Program-made: the position numbers and the translations under genes
Source of the DNA: Isoetes taiwanensis
Taxonomy: Eukaryota > Streptophyta > Lycopodiopsida > Isoetales > Isoetaceae
Direction of reading: 5' to 3'
NCBI GenBank assembly: GCA_021234155.1
Contig: JAJEKV010000032.1
Coordinates: 12,914,283-12,978,282 of the forward strand
DNA: 64,000 nt
Notes under the pieces: model-generated
Told to the model about the DNA's origin: nothing
What the model saw: only the letters and a program-made list of their open reading frames with translations
Database searches by the model: none
Shown here: positions 12,050-23,070 of the stretch, in pieces
How the letters are laid out: the number at the start of each line of letters is the position of its first letter
Position numbering within the stretch: the first letter of the stretch is position 1

Positions 12050-13260
12050 TCCCAAATTAACAAGGTAGATTCTGCCAACGGCAAAATTCATGAGTCCCTC
12101 AGCACCACTGATCTTCTTACCATTTTGCCTGATCTATCCATTGAAGACAAAGGTCTCTTTTGTGCCCTCTTGGTATATGGCCTCCTCACTTGTGATGATC
12201 AGGATTTCTTTATTTTTCGCCTGGTTCAACCCATGGCATATGTAATTCATGATTTCTATTTGGCACACACTCTGATGATGGGCAAAGCCATGCTTTCCAT
12301 GGCAATGAACATGCTAAATGGCTTTTGATGTCTGAGAATAAATACCTTCAGGATCAGACATGGGCTAATGCCTTCAAGGAGGAGTATATGCCAGAGCTTG
12401 CTGATCACCTCCCTCTTTGGATTACTGAAACTCTACACCAAGTCATGAAAATTTTGAATGAAGATATGGGGATCCAGTTTGCTCAAATCTATTTGCAGCA
12501 TCTTGGAGGATTCAACACTCTTCGTGCCTACCTTGATGGTCAGACCATTCCCACAGAATGGGTTCCTCCTCCTGTGCACATTTTGTTACCCTGTTCAGAC
12601 TGGGAACAATGGTATCAGACTTTAGATACTGATCTCCTCAAGGAATTTCGTGATCAGGCACAGAAGCCCATGATGCAGCCTCCTCCTGAAAATCATCTAT
12701 ATGCATCCTTGGGAGCGCCCCTACGCCGTCAATATCTCACATCCGATTAGCGTTTCCCATTTTGGACCACGGTTTTGGCTAGTCACGCAGATTGGACTCC
12801 CGCTCACATCTCTACAGACCTCCGGTGGGATCAACGAATTGTTCGCCGCTCTGTCTGGCAAGAGGGCGAAACATTGGAGCACACTTGAAATTGGATTTAT
12901 ATCCCGAATGAACGAGGTTGGCAGACTCCCGTTCAAGCTGTCTGGGTCTCACCCAGTTTCTGGAGCCTGCTGCTACATCTCCTGATCCCTCAATTCATCG
13001 TCAAGCTAGCTTCTGTGCAGCTTTGAAATGTCTCCTCCAGTGTTCCCTTGCAAGGAAGCGTCCCATCTATTATTGCAATCCGAATGCCAGTGCAGGTGCC
13101 TTTGGCCTTCAGACATGCCTTCTCATCGAGTGCCAATATGTTCTAGCGGAAGCCCACCGTGCCCTTGAAGACATGGTGCAGTCAGGGTTCCTCATTGACG
13201 CATCACCTTCGATTGGCCTCAACACTTTTGATGCACTAAAAGACTAGCAAGAATTCATCA
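12050..13260 (+). pseudogene. Retroelement-like protein, part 2 (unrecognised, frameshifted)
   Basis: Coding-like sequence in three frames: 12050-12328 (after a stop, includes IEDKGLFCALLVYGLLTCDD), 12325-12750 (acidic and Trp-rich, includes IPTEWVPPPVHILLPCSDWE) and about 12918-13260. Small indels near 12326 and 12760-12900 explain the frame changes. It stops about 110 bp before a polypurine tract and an LTR, so it is probably the 3' part of the internal region of that LTR element and possibly the continuation of the coiled-coil protein at 5935-7588. No domain is recognised. Confidence 0.45.
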
Positions 13261-13372
13261 CGAAGTATCATACGGGGCCACGCCCTCGTAGTTCTCAAGA
13301 TGATTTCCAGCAAGTTCCTGACTTCCCGCCTCCTGAGACTGTTCCTGCTTTTCTATCCATTCAGTGTCATTT

Positions 13373-13394
13373 AGTGGGGGGAGGGGGAGGGGGG
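13373..13394 (+). other. Polypurine tract of an LTR retroelement
   Basis: A run of G broken by single A residues lies immediately before the TGTTAG start of an LTR. This is the normal primer for plus-strand synthesis in LTR retrotransposons. Confidence 0.65.
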
Positions 13395-13900
13395 TGTTAG
13401 TCCTATACGTCCAGGTACATGACTATTCTTGACGACCACGGGGCAAGGCAGGAATAAGGCATCAGGTCAAGCATCGGGTAGTAGACCCATGCCACCACCA
13501 AAACCCACGCAGAGGACCATGCCCCAGTCAAAGATGAGACCCAGAACGGACAAATGACGGCCTCCGTGGAGTATAGCCCAAAGTCAGCGAGATTCTAGGC
13601 ACATAATGAAGGCGCTGCCAGATTCCCCGAAAATCAGGCATTGATCTGGGAGTTGGTAATTGAGACCTGCCACATACCTATTTTGGGCCCAAGGCCGTTG
13701 TATTATATATATGAGTAGAGATAGATCTCAAGTTTTAGATGAGATTTTGGCCTTATCTCGATTGTTTTCCTCTCGCTTGATGAAAGTTCATGTACTCAAG
13801 CTGATATCAAGAAAGTCTTATTTCCCCTTACTGTTTTGTCTTGTTCTCTCACTTTCTTTCTCTCTTTTCTCCTTTGCAAAATCCCGCGTGACACTCAACA
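13395..13900 (+). repeat. LTR (3' LTR or remnant), 506 bp
   Basis: It starts tgttag directly after the polypurine tract and ends caaca, giving the short TG...CA inverted ends of an LTR. It contains a TATA-like stretch (tattatatatatgag, about 13697-13712) followed by a pyrimidine-rich segment. No second copy is seen in the window, so the 5' LTR has been lost or diverged. It abuts a copia fragment at 13901. Confidence 0.6.
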
Positions 13901-13904
13901 AGGA

Positions 13905-14514
13905 TTCTCCTGTTTGATCCAAGGGTCCTCATAAAGGGTTGTCTTGTAGGAGATCCCGAACCCAGACCCTAAACAAGCCAATCCCATGAGAGGGTCTTCT
14001 GCCATATTAATCTCCTTCTCCATATCAGCCTCAAACTCAGGCTCTGATACCAATGAAATGGTCCTCGGCTTCACCGAAGCTACAAGACGCATCAATTCAC
14101 CCTACTGCCTCTGCCCTCGGAATCCCTGATCCCCCCACGGTGTTTCAGTCCTCCCTGAGGACTTAGATTGATGCTAATGCTCACAGAATTGCTCAAGAAC
14201 AGCTATGGTTTACAGTCGGCCCCCCTTTTTGGAAAAATATGGGTCTTATATACAGGGCATGAAACAGGGATATGAAGGGCTTCCCTTGAAGCCCAGGGGC
14301 CGATTTGGCCAATCGATCAACCTCTCTCCCTTCTAGATCCCTCCTGGGATCTCTTAGACGCCTCAAAGGCAGATTCAGAATGCTGCCCTGCGCCATAGCC
14401 CAGCCCGTTGGCTTGCCCACCCAATCGGGTGATGCCACCTCATCTCTTAATAAGGGATTTATTTCCATAGCTAGCGTTTTTTATTTTAGTTTACCTTGCC
14501 CCATGTCATGTTCA
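13905..14514 (-). mobile_element. Copia-type LTR with primer-binding site and start of the internal region
   Basis: On the minus strand an LTR of about 461 bp (14514 down to 14054) begins tgaacatg and ends catttca. One base later comes a primer-binding site (14052-14036, tggtatcagagcctgag) of the initiator-tRNA-Met type common in plant copia elements. The LTR holds a TATA-like tgtatataagac near 14250. The internal piece (14052-13905) has an ATG-initiated frame (MEKEINMAEDPLMG) like the start of a gag. The rest is missing: an LTR of unrelated origin begins at 13900. Confidence 0.65.
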
Positions 14515-14559
14515 TAATAATATATTATGAAGAAATATTTCATAGAACCTCTTTGAAAT

Positions 14560-14945
14560 GTTCTAAGAATTATTGATGGAATATTTCTAAGAAAAATTAA
14601 GGAGAATCTAAGAGAATCTAGAAGAATCTCTATAGAATCTTAACGTATCTATGGGAATCTTAGAATCTTAAGGAATATAGTAGAATCTCAAGAAAATCTA
14701 AATATGAAGGGAATCTAGTGTAATCTTAAAGAATCTTAACATATGTGAAACTTAAGGGAACCTATAGGAATCTTTACTGAATGTAGAGGAAGTTAAGAGA
14801 TTATAGGGAAATCTTCATAGAACCTTAGGGAATCTAGAGGAGCCTTAAGGGAATCTAGGGAATATAAAGGAACGTTAATGGAATTTAGGCGAATCATCAG
14901 AAACTTAGGGAATTTAGAAGAATCGTAACAAACTATTGAGAATCT
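14560..14945. repeat. Degenerate GAATCT-rich tandem repeat, array 1
   Basis: Dozens of gaatct or near-matches occur with spacings of about 10-13 bases (gaatctagaagaatct, gaatcttagaatctt). The plus strand is purine-rich. The same family recurs at 37150-38405. It encodes no long frame. Confidence 0.85.
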
Positions 14946-15641
14946 ACATTGGATGACTTGAAGTTGATTTCTGCTGTATGACATAACTTCACCTTCCACG
15001 GATTCACCTTTGACTTTGACTTCTTTAGCTTCAATTAACTCTTTCAATTTGATTCAAATTTAGCTTGATTCAAGTTGACCTTGCCAACCAGGACAACTTT
15101 GATTTGCAATGTAACTTTGACTTCTATAGAAAGCGATCATTTGGTAACAAAATCAACCACATGTCTTGCTAAAATCTTTATGTTAAAATCTATAGACAAA
15201 AATTTGATCACAAACTACCAATTGACTTTGTGCAATTCCTTGTAGCACAATGACTTGTATAGTTATATGCATTGTTTGGCCATATTCAATTCGGAGGTGC
15301 CTGAATCCATGACGGAGTCACTTTAAATGCACAGTTAAATGGGGGGAATTTCGGAGTAAAACCTTTTCCTTCAAATACTCGAGCGCCTTATTTATCAACC
15401 ACCATCTTTCTTAAAGCATGAGCATATCCGTGGTATATTTGAGCCTTTGACATATTAGTGAAAAATAAAAAAAATACACCACATTTTTGTGGATTTAAAA
15501 GGGATCTATTGTAATTTAAAGCTGGTATAAATATGGTTTCATTTCATACATTAAACCGGGGACAAATCCAACGGCTATGATTGCACTCGTCCATAGATCA
15601 AAAACTATTTAGTGCACTCCAGAAATCAGGCAAGGAGCAAA
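14946..15641. other. Upstream region of the HMCES gene
   Basis: AT-rich. 14940-15130 contains repeated ttgattt/tttgact phrases. No clear TATA box or other element can be assigned before the ATG at 15642. Confidence 0.5.
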
Positions 15642-18600
15642 ATGTGCGGGAGAGCAAGATGCACACTTGGCGTGGGCGCTGTTGCAGCTGCCTGTGGATT
15701 TCCATCTAACAACGTCAGAACCCAAGACCAAAACAGGTACCCACTAGTAAAATAGAGTAAAATTTTTCTTCCACTTTTCCTACTGTTGGTTACTTGTGCA
15801 CGTCCTCTGCAAAGACTGCCATATGATATAAGAGTCTAGAAAGAACTGGTTTTAATTTATTTTCCTGTCTTGTTGTAGGTATCGCCCGTCATATAATGTC
15901 GCACCTGGATCTTTTATGCCTGTGGCACGTTGTGATGATGCCGGACAGCTTGTAGTTCATGTGATGAAGTGGGGCCTTGTGCCTAGCTTTACAAAGAAGG
16001 ATGAAAAACCAGATCATTTTCGCATGGTAATTCTCATGTTTAATCTGTCCATATCAATATGCTGCTTCACAAATTGTAATGTTTGGACATCTGTATGTGA
16101 AAAGTGTTGTGTTGTACTGTGAAGTATGTTGAGTTATTTAAGTAACGATATTATTGAAGTGTATCACACTTTAAAAGGGAACAACAGCTAGCTTAACTAA
16201 GGAACATTTACCTCGAGCATAGGAAAGTGCGTAACTGTCAAGAAAAACATTGTTAAGGAGCTTTGACATTGTTGTATTTCCTGTTTTATCTTTGTTCAAT
16301 TTAAATCGGATTTGCAGCAGGATTAACAGCAGGTATTTTCGATGATAGCACAGTTTAATGCGAGGTCAGAATCAGTTCGTCAAAAGTCCTCATTTAGCCG
16401 GTTGTACCATAAGCGACGCTGCCTTGTAGCTGTTGAGGGGTATGTGTGTGAATTTTGTTTTTTGGCTGTGCCACAAAGTGCTAATTTGATAATGAAATTA
16501 CTTCTCTGATTGTGAGTAAAACTATATGGAAGACGTTCGAAGTTTTATTTCCAGCAATTGTGATATAGGCAGTCTGATTGGTAAATGTGCATTATAGGTT
16601 CTATGAATGGAAGAAAGAGAAGGGCGGAAAGAAGCAACCATATTACCTTCACTTTGATGATGGGCGTCCAATTGTTTTTGCAGGTTTATATGATTGCTGG
16701 AAGGATAGTGAAGGTTAGTATTGAAGAGATGTGGAGTTACAATTTTACAGGGTTTTGTGTGCATTGGAGTGTGTGATTAACTGAGTGGTTTGTTAAACAA
16801 TATGTTCCAATAAGTAAGGATTGGACATTGGCTTGAACAATCATGGAATGGCATTGTGTATGCTGAGCTCCATTTTGGAAGTCTGACAAACTCCCCAGCC
16901 TACCCTCATATAAAGGAAGTTCCGCATGTCTAATTCCTGAGTTGATGCTTACAGACAAAATCATTTCAGTCATAATGTCTTTCATGTCTTTTCTTTTCTT
17001 TGGCTTGGGCGTTCATGTCGAACGGCAGCACTGCTTTCCAGATAGACCGAGGATTTAATACATTAAACCTATATTTATAGCGTACATTCCAGCCTGGCTG
17101 CAGAAAAATTTGTAGGTTAACTCCCTAAAAGTATTGACGCAACAATAAAGCAATGTACAAATGTACAGATGTTCATACAGGTAGGCTCCATATAAGCCTG
17201 AATTCTAGGGTAGCATTTACGTCCCAGGAGAGTTAAACAGCTACTTTATGTGTGCTACTCTTTGCATTGCTCTTATTGTGTTGGAAATAAAATTGTTATT
17301 TCAGTAGCTATACCTGATATATGATGAGAATATTGCATTACCTTTGTCAAAGCCTATTTTTGCCAGCCAACAATTGCTTGATTTGAGTGAGCATATATGA
17401 AGGTCAGTATATGAAGGATATCTGGTTAGACTTGAAGGTCAGTTACTTGTTTGTCATGCAGTGGAGTACTGGTCCAGGAAGTATCATTAATATCCATCAG
17501 AATCATCTCTGCAGATCACTGATATGCACTTATTTAAGCTAAAGTCTTTTCCACTGTTCCTATTTGAGGGTATTTTTCTGTTCTTGTCATAGGGGAAATC
17601 CTGTACACATTCACAATATTGACAACGGACTGCTCTAAGCATTTGGAATGGCTTCATGGTAAGAAGTTCTATTCTTTGCGATCTTGGGCATTACATAAAA
17701 ATGTGCTTTTAGTGGATTGTGCTTATTGCTTTCCAACTTAACAATATGAACTTACCCCATTAAAAATGCAATCTAAGAAGTAAGTTGTACATGCATAAAT
17801 TTATTGTGTAAATTTTAATAACGTTTTTTTTTAGATAGAATGCCGGTGATATTGGGGACACAAGAAGCTATGAAGATGTGGATCAGTGATGAGGATTTGC
17901 CAGAAGAAGCATTCCAAAAGTTGACTCAACCTTATGGCCGTCTAGATCTGGTATGTTAATGAATAATTTCATTGATTGCCAAAATTGTGTCGACATCTTA
18001 TTTAGCAGTGTGTCTTCAGATATGGTATCCTGTAACTCCTGCTATGGGGAAGCCATCTTTTGATGGGCCAGAATGTGTTAAAGAGGTGCAAACTAACCAC
18101 TATTGTAGGAAGTTTTAAATTTGATAATGTCTTTGGTTATGTGATAGATTAAGCCGCAGACAACAAAAGGTACCATATCAGAGCTTCTGGGGAGCAGAAG
18201 AGGGGAGCATGGTAAGAAGCGACTCATAACACCAAGTCAAAAGCCTCTCATCAATGTTTCTGGTTCACACAATGGAGGCATTGCCGATAAAACCATAGAT
18301 GGGGGCCAGAAGGAAAATGTGCCAATTGAAATGAAGCAAGAGATTGAACATGATGGTGGGGAGTCTTTCGAATCTGAACACGACAAAAAGACCAAACACG
18401 AGCAAAAGATTGAACCCGAAAGCACAGAAGAGAGAGCAGTTGCAAAGAGAGAAGTTGCAAGCTTGCAAGAAGTGTCATCTTTGGAATTGGTGGATCCCAA
18501 AGTTGAGAAGCAGGACATGGGGTCAGTTGAATCCAACAGTGGTGTGCAACATGAAAAATTAAGATTGCAGAATGAACATGATGGAACTGAACCAAAGAGG

Positions 18601-18681
18601 AGAAAGACTGCTGATGCAGAAGAAGCAATAGCAAAAGAACAGAAAACAATACTGTCTTTCTATCAAAAGCAGAAGCTGTGA
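15642..18681 (+). CDS. HMCES: HMCES/SRAP-domain abasic-site crosslinking protein (8 exons, 408 aa)
   Basis: Exons: 15642-15736, 15879-16026, 16354-16439, 16598-16713, 17593-17658, 17835-17950, 18020-18085, 18148-18681; all introns are GT-AG and all phases join. The product starts MCGRARC, so Cys2 is free after Met removal; Cys2 of SRAP proteins forms a thiazolidine link to abasic sites in single-stranded DNA, shielding them during replication. Other conserved SRAP features: NVAPGS (38-43), WGLVPSF (63-69), FNARSES (82-88, active-site Asn), VEGFYEW (108-114, Glu113) and WLHDRMPVIL (168-177, His170). The SRAP domain fills about residues 1-230. The tail (232-408) is charged and low-complexity, rich in Glu and Lys. 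It ends with QKTILSFY (396-403), a match to the PCNA-binding PIP box. Nuclear location is expected. No break is seen; it is the only intact host gene here. Confidence 0.95.
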
Positions 18682-19012
18682 GACTTTCACAGCTGTAGAT
18701 ATGGTTCAAATGTCCTAACCAGACCTTCTTTTCCAAGTTGTCAACAATTAGTAGTTGTTGGCTTGAAAGAGCATACTGTACCTTTTTCTTTGTACATTGC
18801 TATCTTGTACATGACACTTCTTTTAACAGTTAGATTTCCATTCCACTTCTTGGACCATCTGGACTGTACGCCAAAAAAAAGGGTTCCCAAAAGATCTTTG
18901 TATATGTTTTGTGAAAAGCAGGATAGAAGTTTTGATATTTCAAATCTTTCTTGTACCAGGCATGTTTGCCTCTTCTATGGGTGTTTGAAACCTTTTCCGT
19001 GATGTGGAACGG

Positions 19013-19107
19013 GAAGGGGTCGGGCATTCTTGCCAGCCCCCTGACCTGAAGAATCCGGTCGCACCATTCTTCAGGTCAGGGGGCTGGCAAGAATGCCCGA
19101 CCCCTTC
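19013..19107. repeat. Perfect 42-bp inverted repeat (hairpin, 11-nt loop)
   Basis: Left arm 19013-19054 and right arm 19066-19107 are exact reverse complements, separated by ccggtcgcacc. A shorter outer pairing (tggaac with gttcca) extends it after a bulge. It lies about 330 bp downstream of the HMCES stop. The stem is GC-rich and without mismatch, as expected of a recent foldback or a young small-RNA hairpin. It is too long and perfect for a simple terminator. Confidence 0.95.
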
Positions 19108-19264
19108 TTGTTTGTTCCAGGACGTCAAGGTAAGAGGTAACTGGATTCTACAGCTTTTGTTGCAGCCATTTTTCATTCTTGAAGAGAATGATCCAAGAAA
19201 CAGAAAGAATGAAGACCCACTTACCTTGACAAAGAACGAAGACACACTTACCTTGATGTATGGT

Positions 19265-19340
19265 GGCATGGTGGCATGGAAAGTGGGGAGAGGATTTCGA
19301 GGGGCATGGTGGCATGGAAAGTGGGGAGAGGATTTCGAGG
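19265..19340. repeat. Perfect tandem duplication, 38 bp x 2
   Basis: The unit starts ggcatggtggcatgg and ends gatttcgagg; copies are at 19265-19302 and 19303-19340. Around it (19004-19648) runs a 214-codon open frame with no recognisable domain; its length is partly an effect of GC-rich, stop-poor sequence, so I do not call a gene. Confidence 0.9.
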
Positions 19341-19649
19341 GGTCCCGCGACCGGCGGGAGCCGGGAGCGGGTCCTGGAATGGTCGACCCATTTTCCATCC
19401 GCCACAAAATGGCAACTGCGAGCTTACCCGCGCGTGACATGTTTAGTAAAAAGCTCGTAATCTTGGATGCGGGGAATCGACCAGGACTCCCTGCTTCGTT
19501 GGTCGCTAGGGAGCCATTTTGGGATGTTGAATCTAAGGTAAAAAAAAATGTAAATTTATCACGAAATCGGAATCGTGTTCGTTCTTTCAAGTTTACTAGG
19601 CATGTGGCACAACCTGATTGGAGATTGACACAAGAGGAAGTCCCATAAG

Positions 19650-21375
19650 TAACTTTCCGGGTCAGGCATTCATTTTACACCACGTGGCGTCAATCCAATG
19701 GTCTAGATGGAAAACAGCATTTAAAAATAAAAAATGTAAGTAGATGCATTTTCTGGAAAAGAAAGAGTGTCACATGGCATCACTCCATAGGAAGCCAAGA
19801 CAATCGTTCTTTACGTTTGAGGGATGTGCAGTGTAAATTTTTAACCTCTGATATGATTTTGCTTTTTTGGCGTTGTTATATTTTAGGGAAAATTCTAAAA
19901 TTACCCGTATATCTTAATATAATTATCAAATTACCCCTATATTTACAAAAACGATCAAAATACCTTTCTTTTTGTACCAACGTCTATTCCCTTTTTGTTA
20001 TTCCCGAGTGCATATTCACTTAATATGAATAGAATAGAATAGAATAGGTTTTTTAGTGTAGGATAAGTGTTTAACTCGCTTTCGAATTGTGTCATTGAAT
20101 TGGTATTATATTTGTAGTCCTGCTTCCATTGTTATGAACAGTTATGTTGCAGGATAATCAAGTACATATATGTTTTCTTAGATGGTATTTGTCTCATATC
20201 GGTTTTGCATCAGGATCAACATTATCACATTTCCTGATATGAGGCACAAATATGATTCCCTAATATGAAGAAGTATAGCCCTGACATGAGGCATAAATAT
20301 GATTCGCGATATGAATCCGAAGTATGATTCCTTGATATGAGGCACAATAGGATTCCCTGATATGAGGCATGTTAAAAAACAGGAAAAACTTGAAGAATAG
20401 AATGAACATTCTTATTCTCAGGGGTAATGGAAACTCCAAATCTACTACGGTGGAAGCAATAGAATCCCCAATCGACCTGCCCTAATCATCTTCAAGCACA
20501 GAGGGTTGCAAGGTTCTGTTGTGCGAAGATGGAAGTTGTTTCTAGAGTCAAAATCCGTGACACCGTTGCGAAATATAGTCCCGTCATATCCAATAGTCCC
20601 GTCATATCCAATACAAGAGGCATTCTAACAAATTTCGAAAATACAAGGGCATTATAACAATTTAGAACAAAAAGAGGGGCATTTTTTTTAAATGTTCCCT
20701 ATTTTTATTATTCAACATGTCATCATTTGTCTATTTAGTAGTTTTTGGATTGCCCCATGTCAAGGGGTAATTTGTTAGGGGGAGGGTCAGAAACCATACC
20801 TCGAGTACAGCCTATGTACCCTAATTTGACGTTCAACACTTATTCCACATTCTCTGTGCATGTTCAGTCGGATTTTGTAGCTGTGGACTTAATCCAGCTC
20901 GTGCAGAGCGTCACCATCTTCTGTTCGCCCGTTCCCTAAGCTCGGGCCTTAGATAATTTGTGGAGACAAGAAAATAATATAATATCTTTCCCTTTCTTGA
21001 ACTATACGAAAAGCCATACTTCGTAAAGCATATTCTATCAGTATTATCCAAGATCCATATGCTAGCGTAATATATTAAAATTCTAGTAGTCAAATAGGTT
21101 TTAGAATCATAGATATGAAGTTAATCCGGTCGAAATCAAAGCCTAAAATTTCTTCAGTATTCTAAACGATTAGAAACATACCTCACAACCTGAAAGATAA
21201 GTTCAAATGTATGTTTTGCATAGTGTAAGCACACTATGCAAGTGCCTACACTATGTCATCAATCACATAGAAAAGCCTCCCACATACATTTCGCTGATCA
21301 GCATTTGTACTTCATTATATGCTTTTGCTATAATTTGATGACAGCAAAATTCATGCATAACTTTGTCAAATTTAT
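19650..21375. other. AT-rich intergenic stretch with small repeats
   Basis: No gene recognised. It holds an (agaat)n microsatellite (about 20026-20047), imperfect repeats of gatatgaggcacaaatatgattccc (about 20195-20372), and a tandem pair of agtcccgtcatatccaat (about 20576-20613). Confidence 0.6.
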
Positions 21376-21379
21376 GCAG

Positions 21380-22095
21380 ATTTGTCTTCAAACTTCAGTC
21401 GCTTCTGCTTCATAATTTTCTAATGTTTCTAACATCAGCCCAGAAACTTGCAGCTGCATAAATATTTGATAACACCATGTATGGTGCTAGATCTTCTGAA
21501 GCCAATTCAACAACATGTTCTGTAGCTCGCTTCCCTCTTTCAATATAAAGCCATCCATGGCCTTACATTAGGTACATGTATCATACTAATAAGCACATTC
21601 TCAGCCTCCTCCAGCCATCCCACTCGTCCAAGGATGTCAGCCACACAATTAAAATGCTCTATAGTTGGGGCAATTTAATAATCTAGACTCATGCAAATGA
21701 AGTAAAACATTCCATCATCACGGAGGCCAACATGACAACACAAAGAGAGAATATTCGTTAAGGTAAGGCTACTTGGCCTCATAACTTCTAAGTGCATAAG
21801 TTGGAAAAGCAAAGCTTTCTCGATATATCCTTGTTGAGCATAACCTTCAATCATGGCATTCCAAGTTGCTACATTCTTCTTAGGGATCTCATTGAAGATA
21901 GTCCATGGCTCCATGCATGGTCTAAGCTTCCACATTTATGGTACATATTGATAAGGGAAGTTCCAATTACTACATCTGACATGGATATAGTATTGTCTAT
22001 AAGTTCATGTACTTTCTGACCCATCTTTAAAATCACATTACATGCACATCTAGCAAAGATGCTTATAATTGAAACCCTACCTTGATGGAATTCAA
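21380..22095 (-). pseudogene. PLS-class PPR protein, frameshifted fragment with E-motif
   Basis: Read right to left: RVSIISIFARCACN and QKVHELIDNTISMSDVVIG, then GTSLINMYHKCGSLDHAW (to about 21920). A frame change leads to IFNEIPKKNVATWNAMIEGY and FNCVADILGRVGWLEEAENV. The C-terminal part APYMVLSNIYAAASFWADVR (about 21435-21495) is a typical E-motif. PPR proteins of this class bind organelle RNA and specify editing sites. There are at least two frame changes and several stops (for example at 21675), so it is a dead fragment; no full gene lies nearby. Confidence 0.8.
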
Positions 22096-22148
22096 ATGCA
22101 TACTATAATGTAGAATTCAAAACTAACGCATACTAACTTTGATGTATT

Positions 22149-22182
22149 GGGGAATGGAAGGGGGGAGCCCCTTTCATTCCCC
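22149..22182. repeat. 15-bp inverted repeat (short hairpin)
   Basis: ggggaatggaagggg pairs with cccctttcattcccc around a 4-base loop, with one G-T mismatch. It sits just outside the left end of the TIR-bounded segment that starts at 22183. Confidence 0.7.
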
Positions 22183-23070
22183 AACAAAATGGAAGTTGGG
22201 AGCGCATCGATCTGTTTCTGCAAGAATTGAATCTGTTTCTGCAAGAATCGAAGCAGTTGGGAGCACATCGATCTGTTTCTGCAAGAATCGAGCTGTTTTT
22301 GGAGTGTTTCTGCAAGAATCGAGCTGTTTCTGGAGCTGTTTCTGCTCTTTTCCACTATTTATCATCTTCCTCTTCTTTTTCTACTCAATCCACCGGAATT
22401 GAGCCTGTTTTTTCTAGTTTATCATTTTCGCTTCATTCTTCGCAACACAGAACTATGGCCGCTGCATGCACCTCACTCATGGCCGCTTCAAAGCCGCAAC
22501 AGGTACTTATCTCCGTTTCTTTGATTTCTTGAAAATGTAGATTCAAACCCTAACCCTACACAATGCGGATTTTTTTTAGGCATCTTTGCATTCCAACAAA
22601 GAATTTAGTTCCGGCAACCAAGGACTCCGAAACTCTGTTTCTTTCCGGATCAAATCATTTCCAGCTTTCCGGATATCAAACGAAATTTGTGGCATAGCTG
22701 CTTCCATAGCTGCCGGCGAAACAGCTGGAGCCAGCAAAAGACAGCAAATCCGGCAGGACGATCCGGCAAGAATAGGGCGCAGACGTTTTTTCTTTGATGG
22801 CTTCGGAAAAAAAGGGAAAAGGGAAGCTGCAAATGACTAAATCGGTCATTAAGCAGATGGGCGCCATCAAGCTGCAGAGCATTAAGCAGATGGGCGCCAG
22901 AATCACCGTCGCTGGATTGCACAGTAGCAGAGTGCCTGATTGTTCATCTGGTTTTGCCGGTTTCTTGTTACCGGATGAGCGGAAAGCTCGTCCCAACTTC
23001 CATTCCGCGTTGGAATTGAGGACACGTGGCACAACCAAAATGAATTCCAGCGACCAACTTCCATTTTGTT
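22183..23070. mobile_element. TIR-bounded segment carrying a gene fragment (Pack-type candidate)
   Basis: A perfect 17-bp inverted repeat, aacaaaatggaagttgg (22183-22199) and its complement (23054-23070), encloses 888 bp. Inside are four near-repeats of ctgtttctgcaagaatcga (22210-22330) and then a two-exon, GT-AG-spliced gene start (22455-22840). There is no transposase. This is the structure expected of a non-autonomous DNA transposon that captured host exons. No clear target duplication was found, so the boundaries are tentative. Confidence 0.5.
22455..22840 (+). pseudogene. Captured two-exon gene fragment with organelle-targeting-like N-terminus
   Basis: Exon 1 (22455-22502) encodes MAAACTSLMAASKPQQ. 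The intron (GT at 22503, AG at 22578-22579) contains a telo-box-like aaaccctaaccct. Exon 2 (22580-22840) continues ASLHSNKEFSSGNQGL, then FRIKSFPAFRIS, and stops after 87 codons. Rich in Ala, Ser and Arg with few acidic residues, the first 50 residues look like a plastid transit peptide. The parent gene is not recognised. The downstream part (22800-23040) has repeated aagcagatgggcgcc and no clear domain. The truncation and location between inverted repeats suggest capture by a transposon rather than a working gene. Confidence 0.5.

Noticed and set aside
18237-18736. Minus-strand frames of 99-161 codons opposite the last HMCES exon
   Set aside because: They are the antisense of a Glu/Lys-rich coding exon, which rarely yields stops on the opposite strand.
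19004-19648. 214-codon plus-strand and 216-codon minus-strand frames
   Set aside because: Both cross the 42-bp hairpin and the 38-bp duplication and have no domain; the open frames reflect GC-rich repeat sequence.
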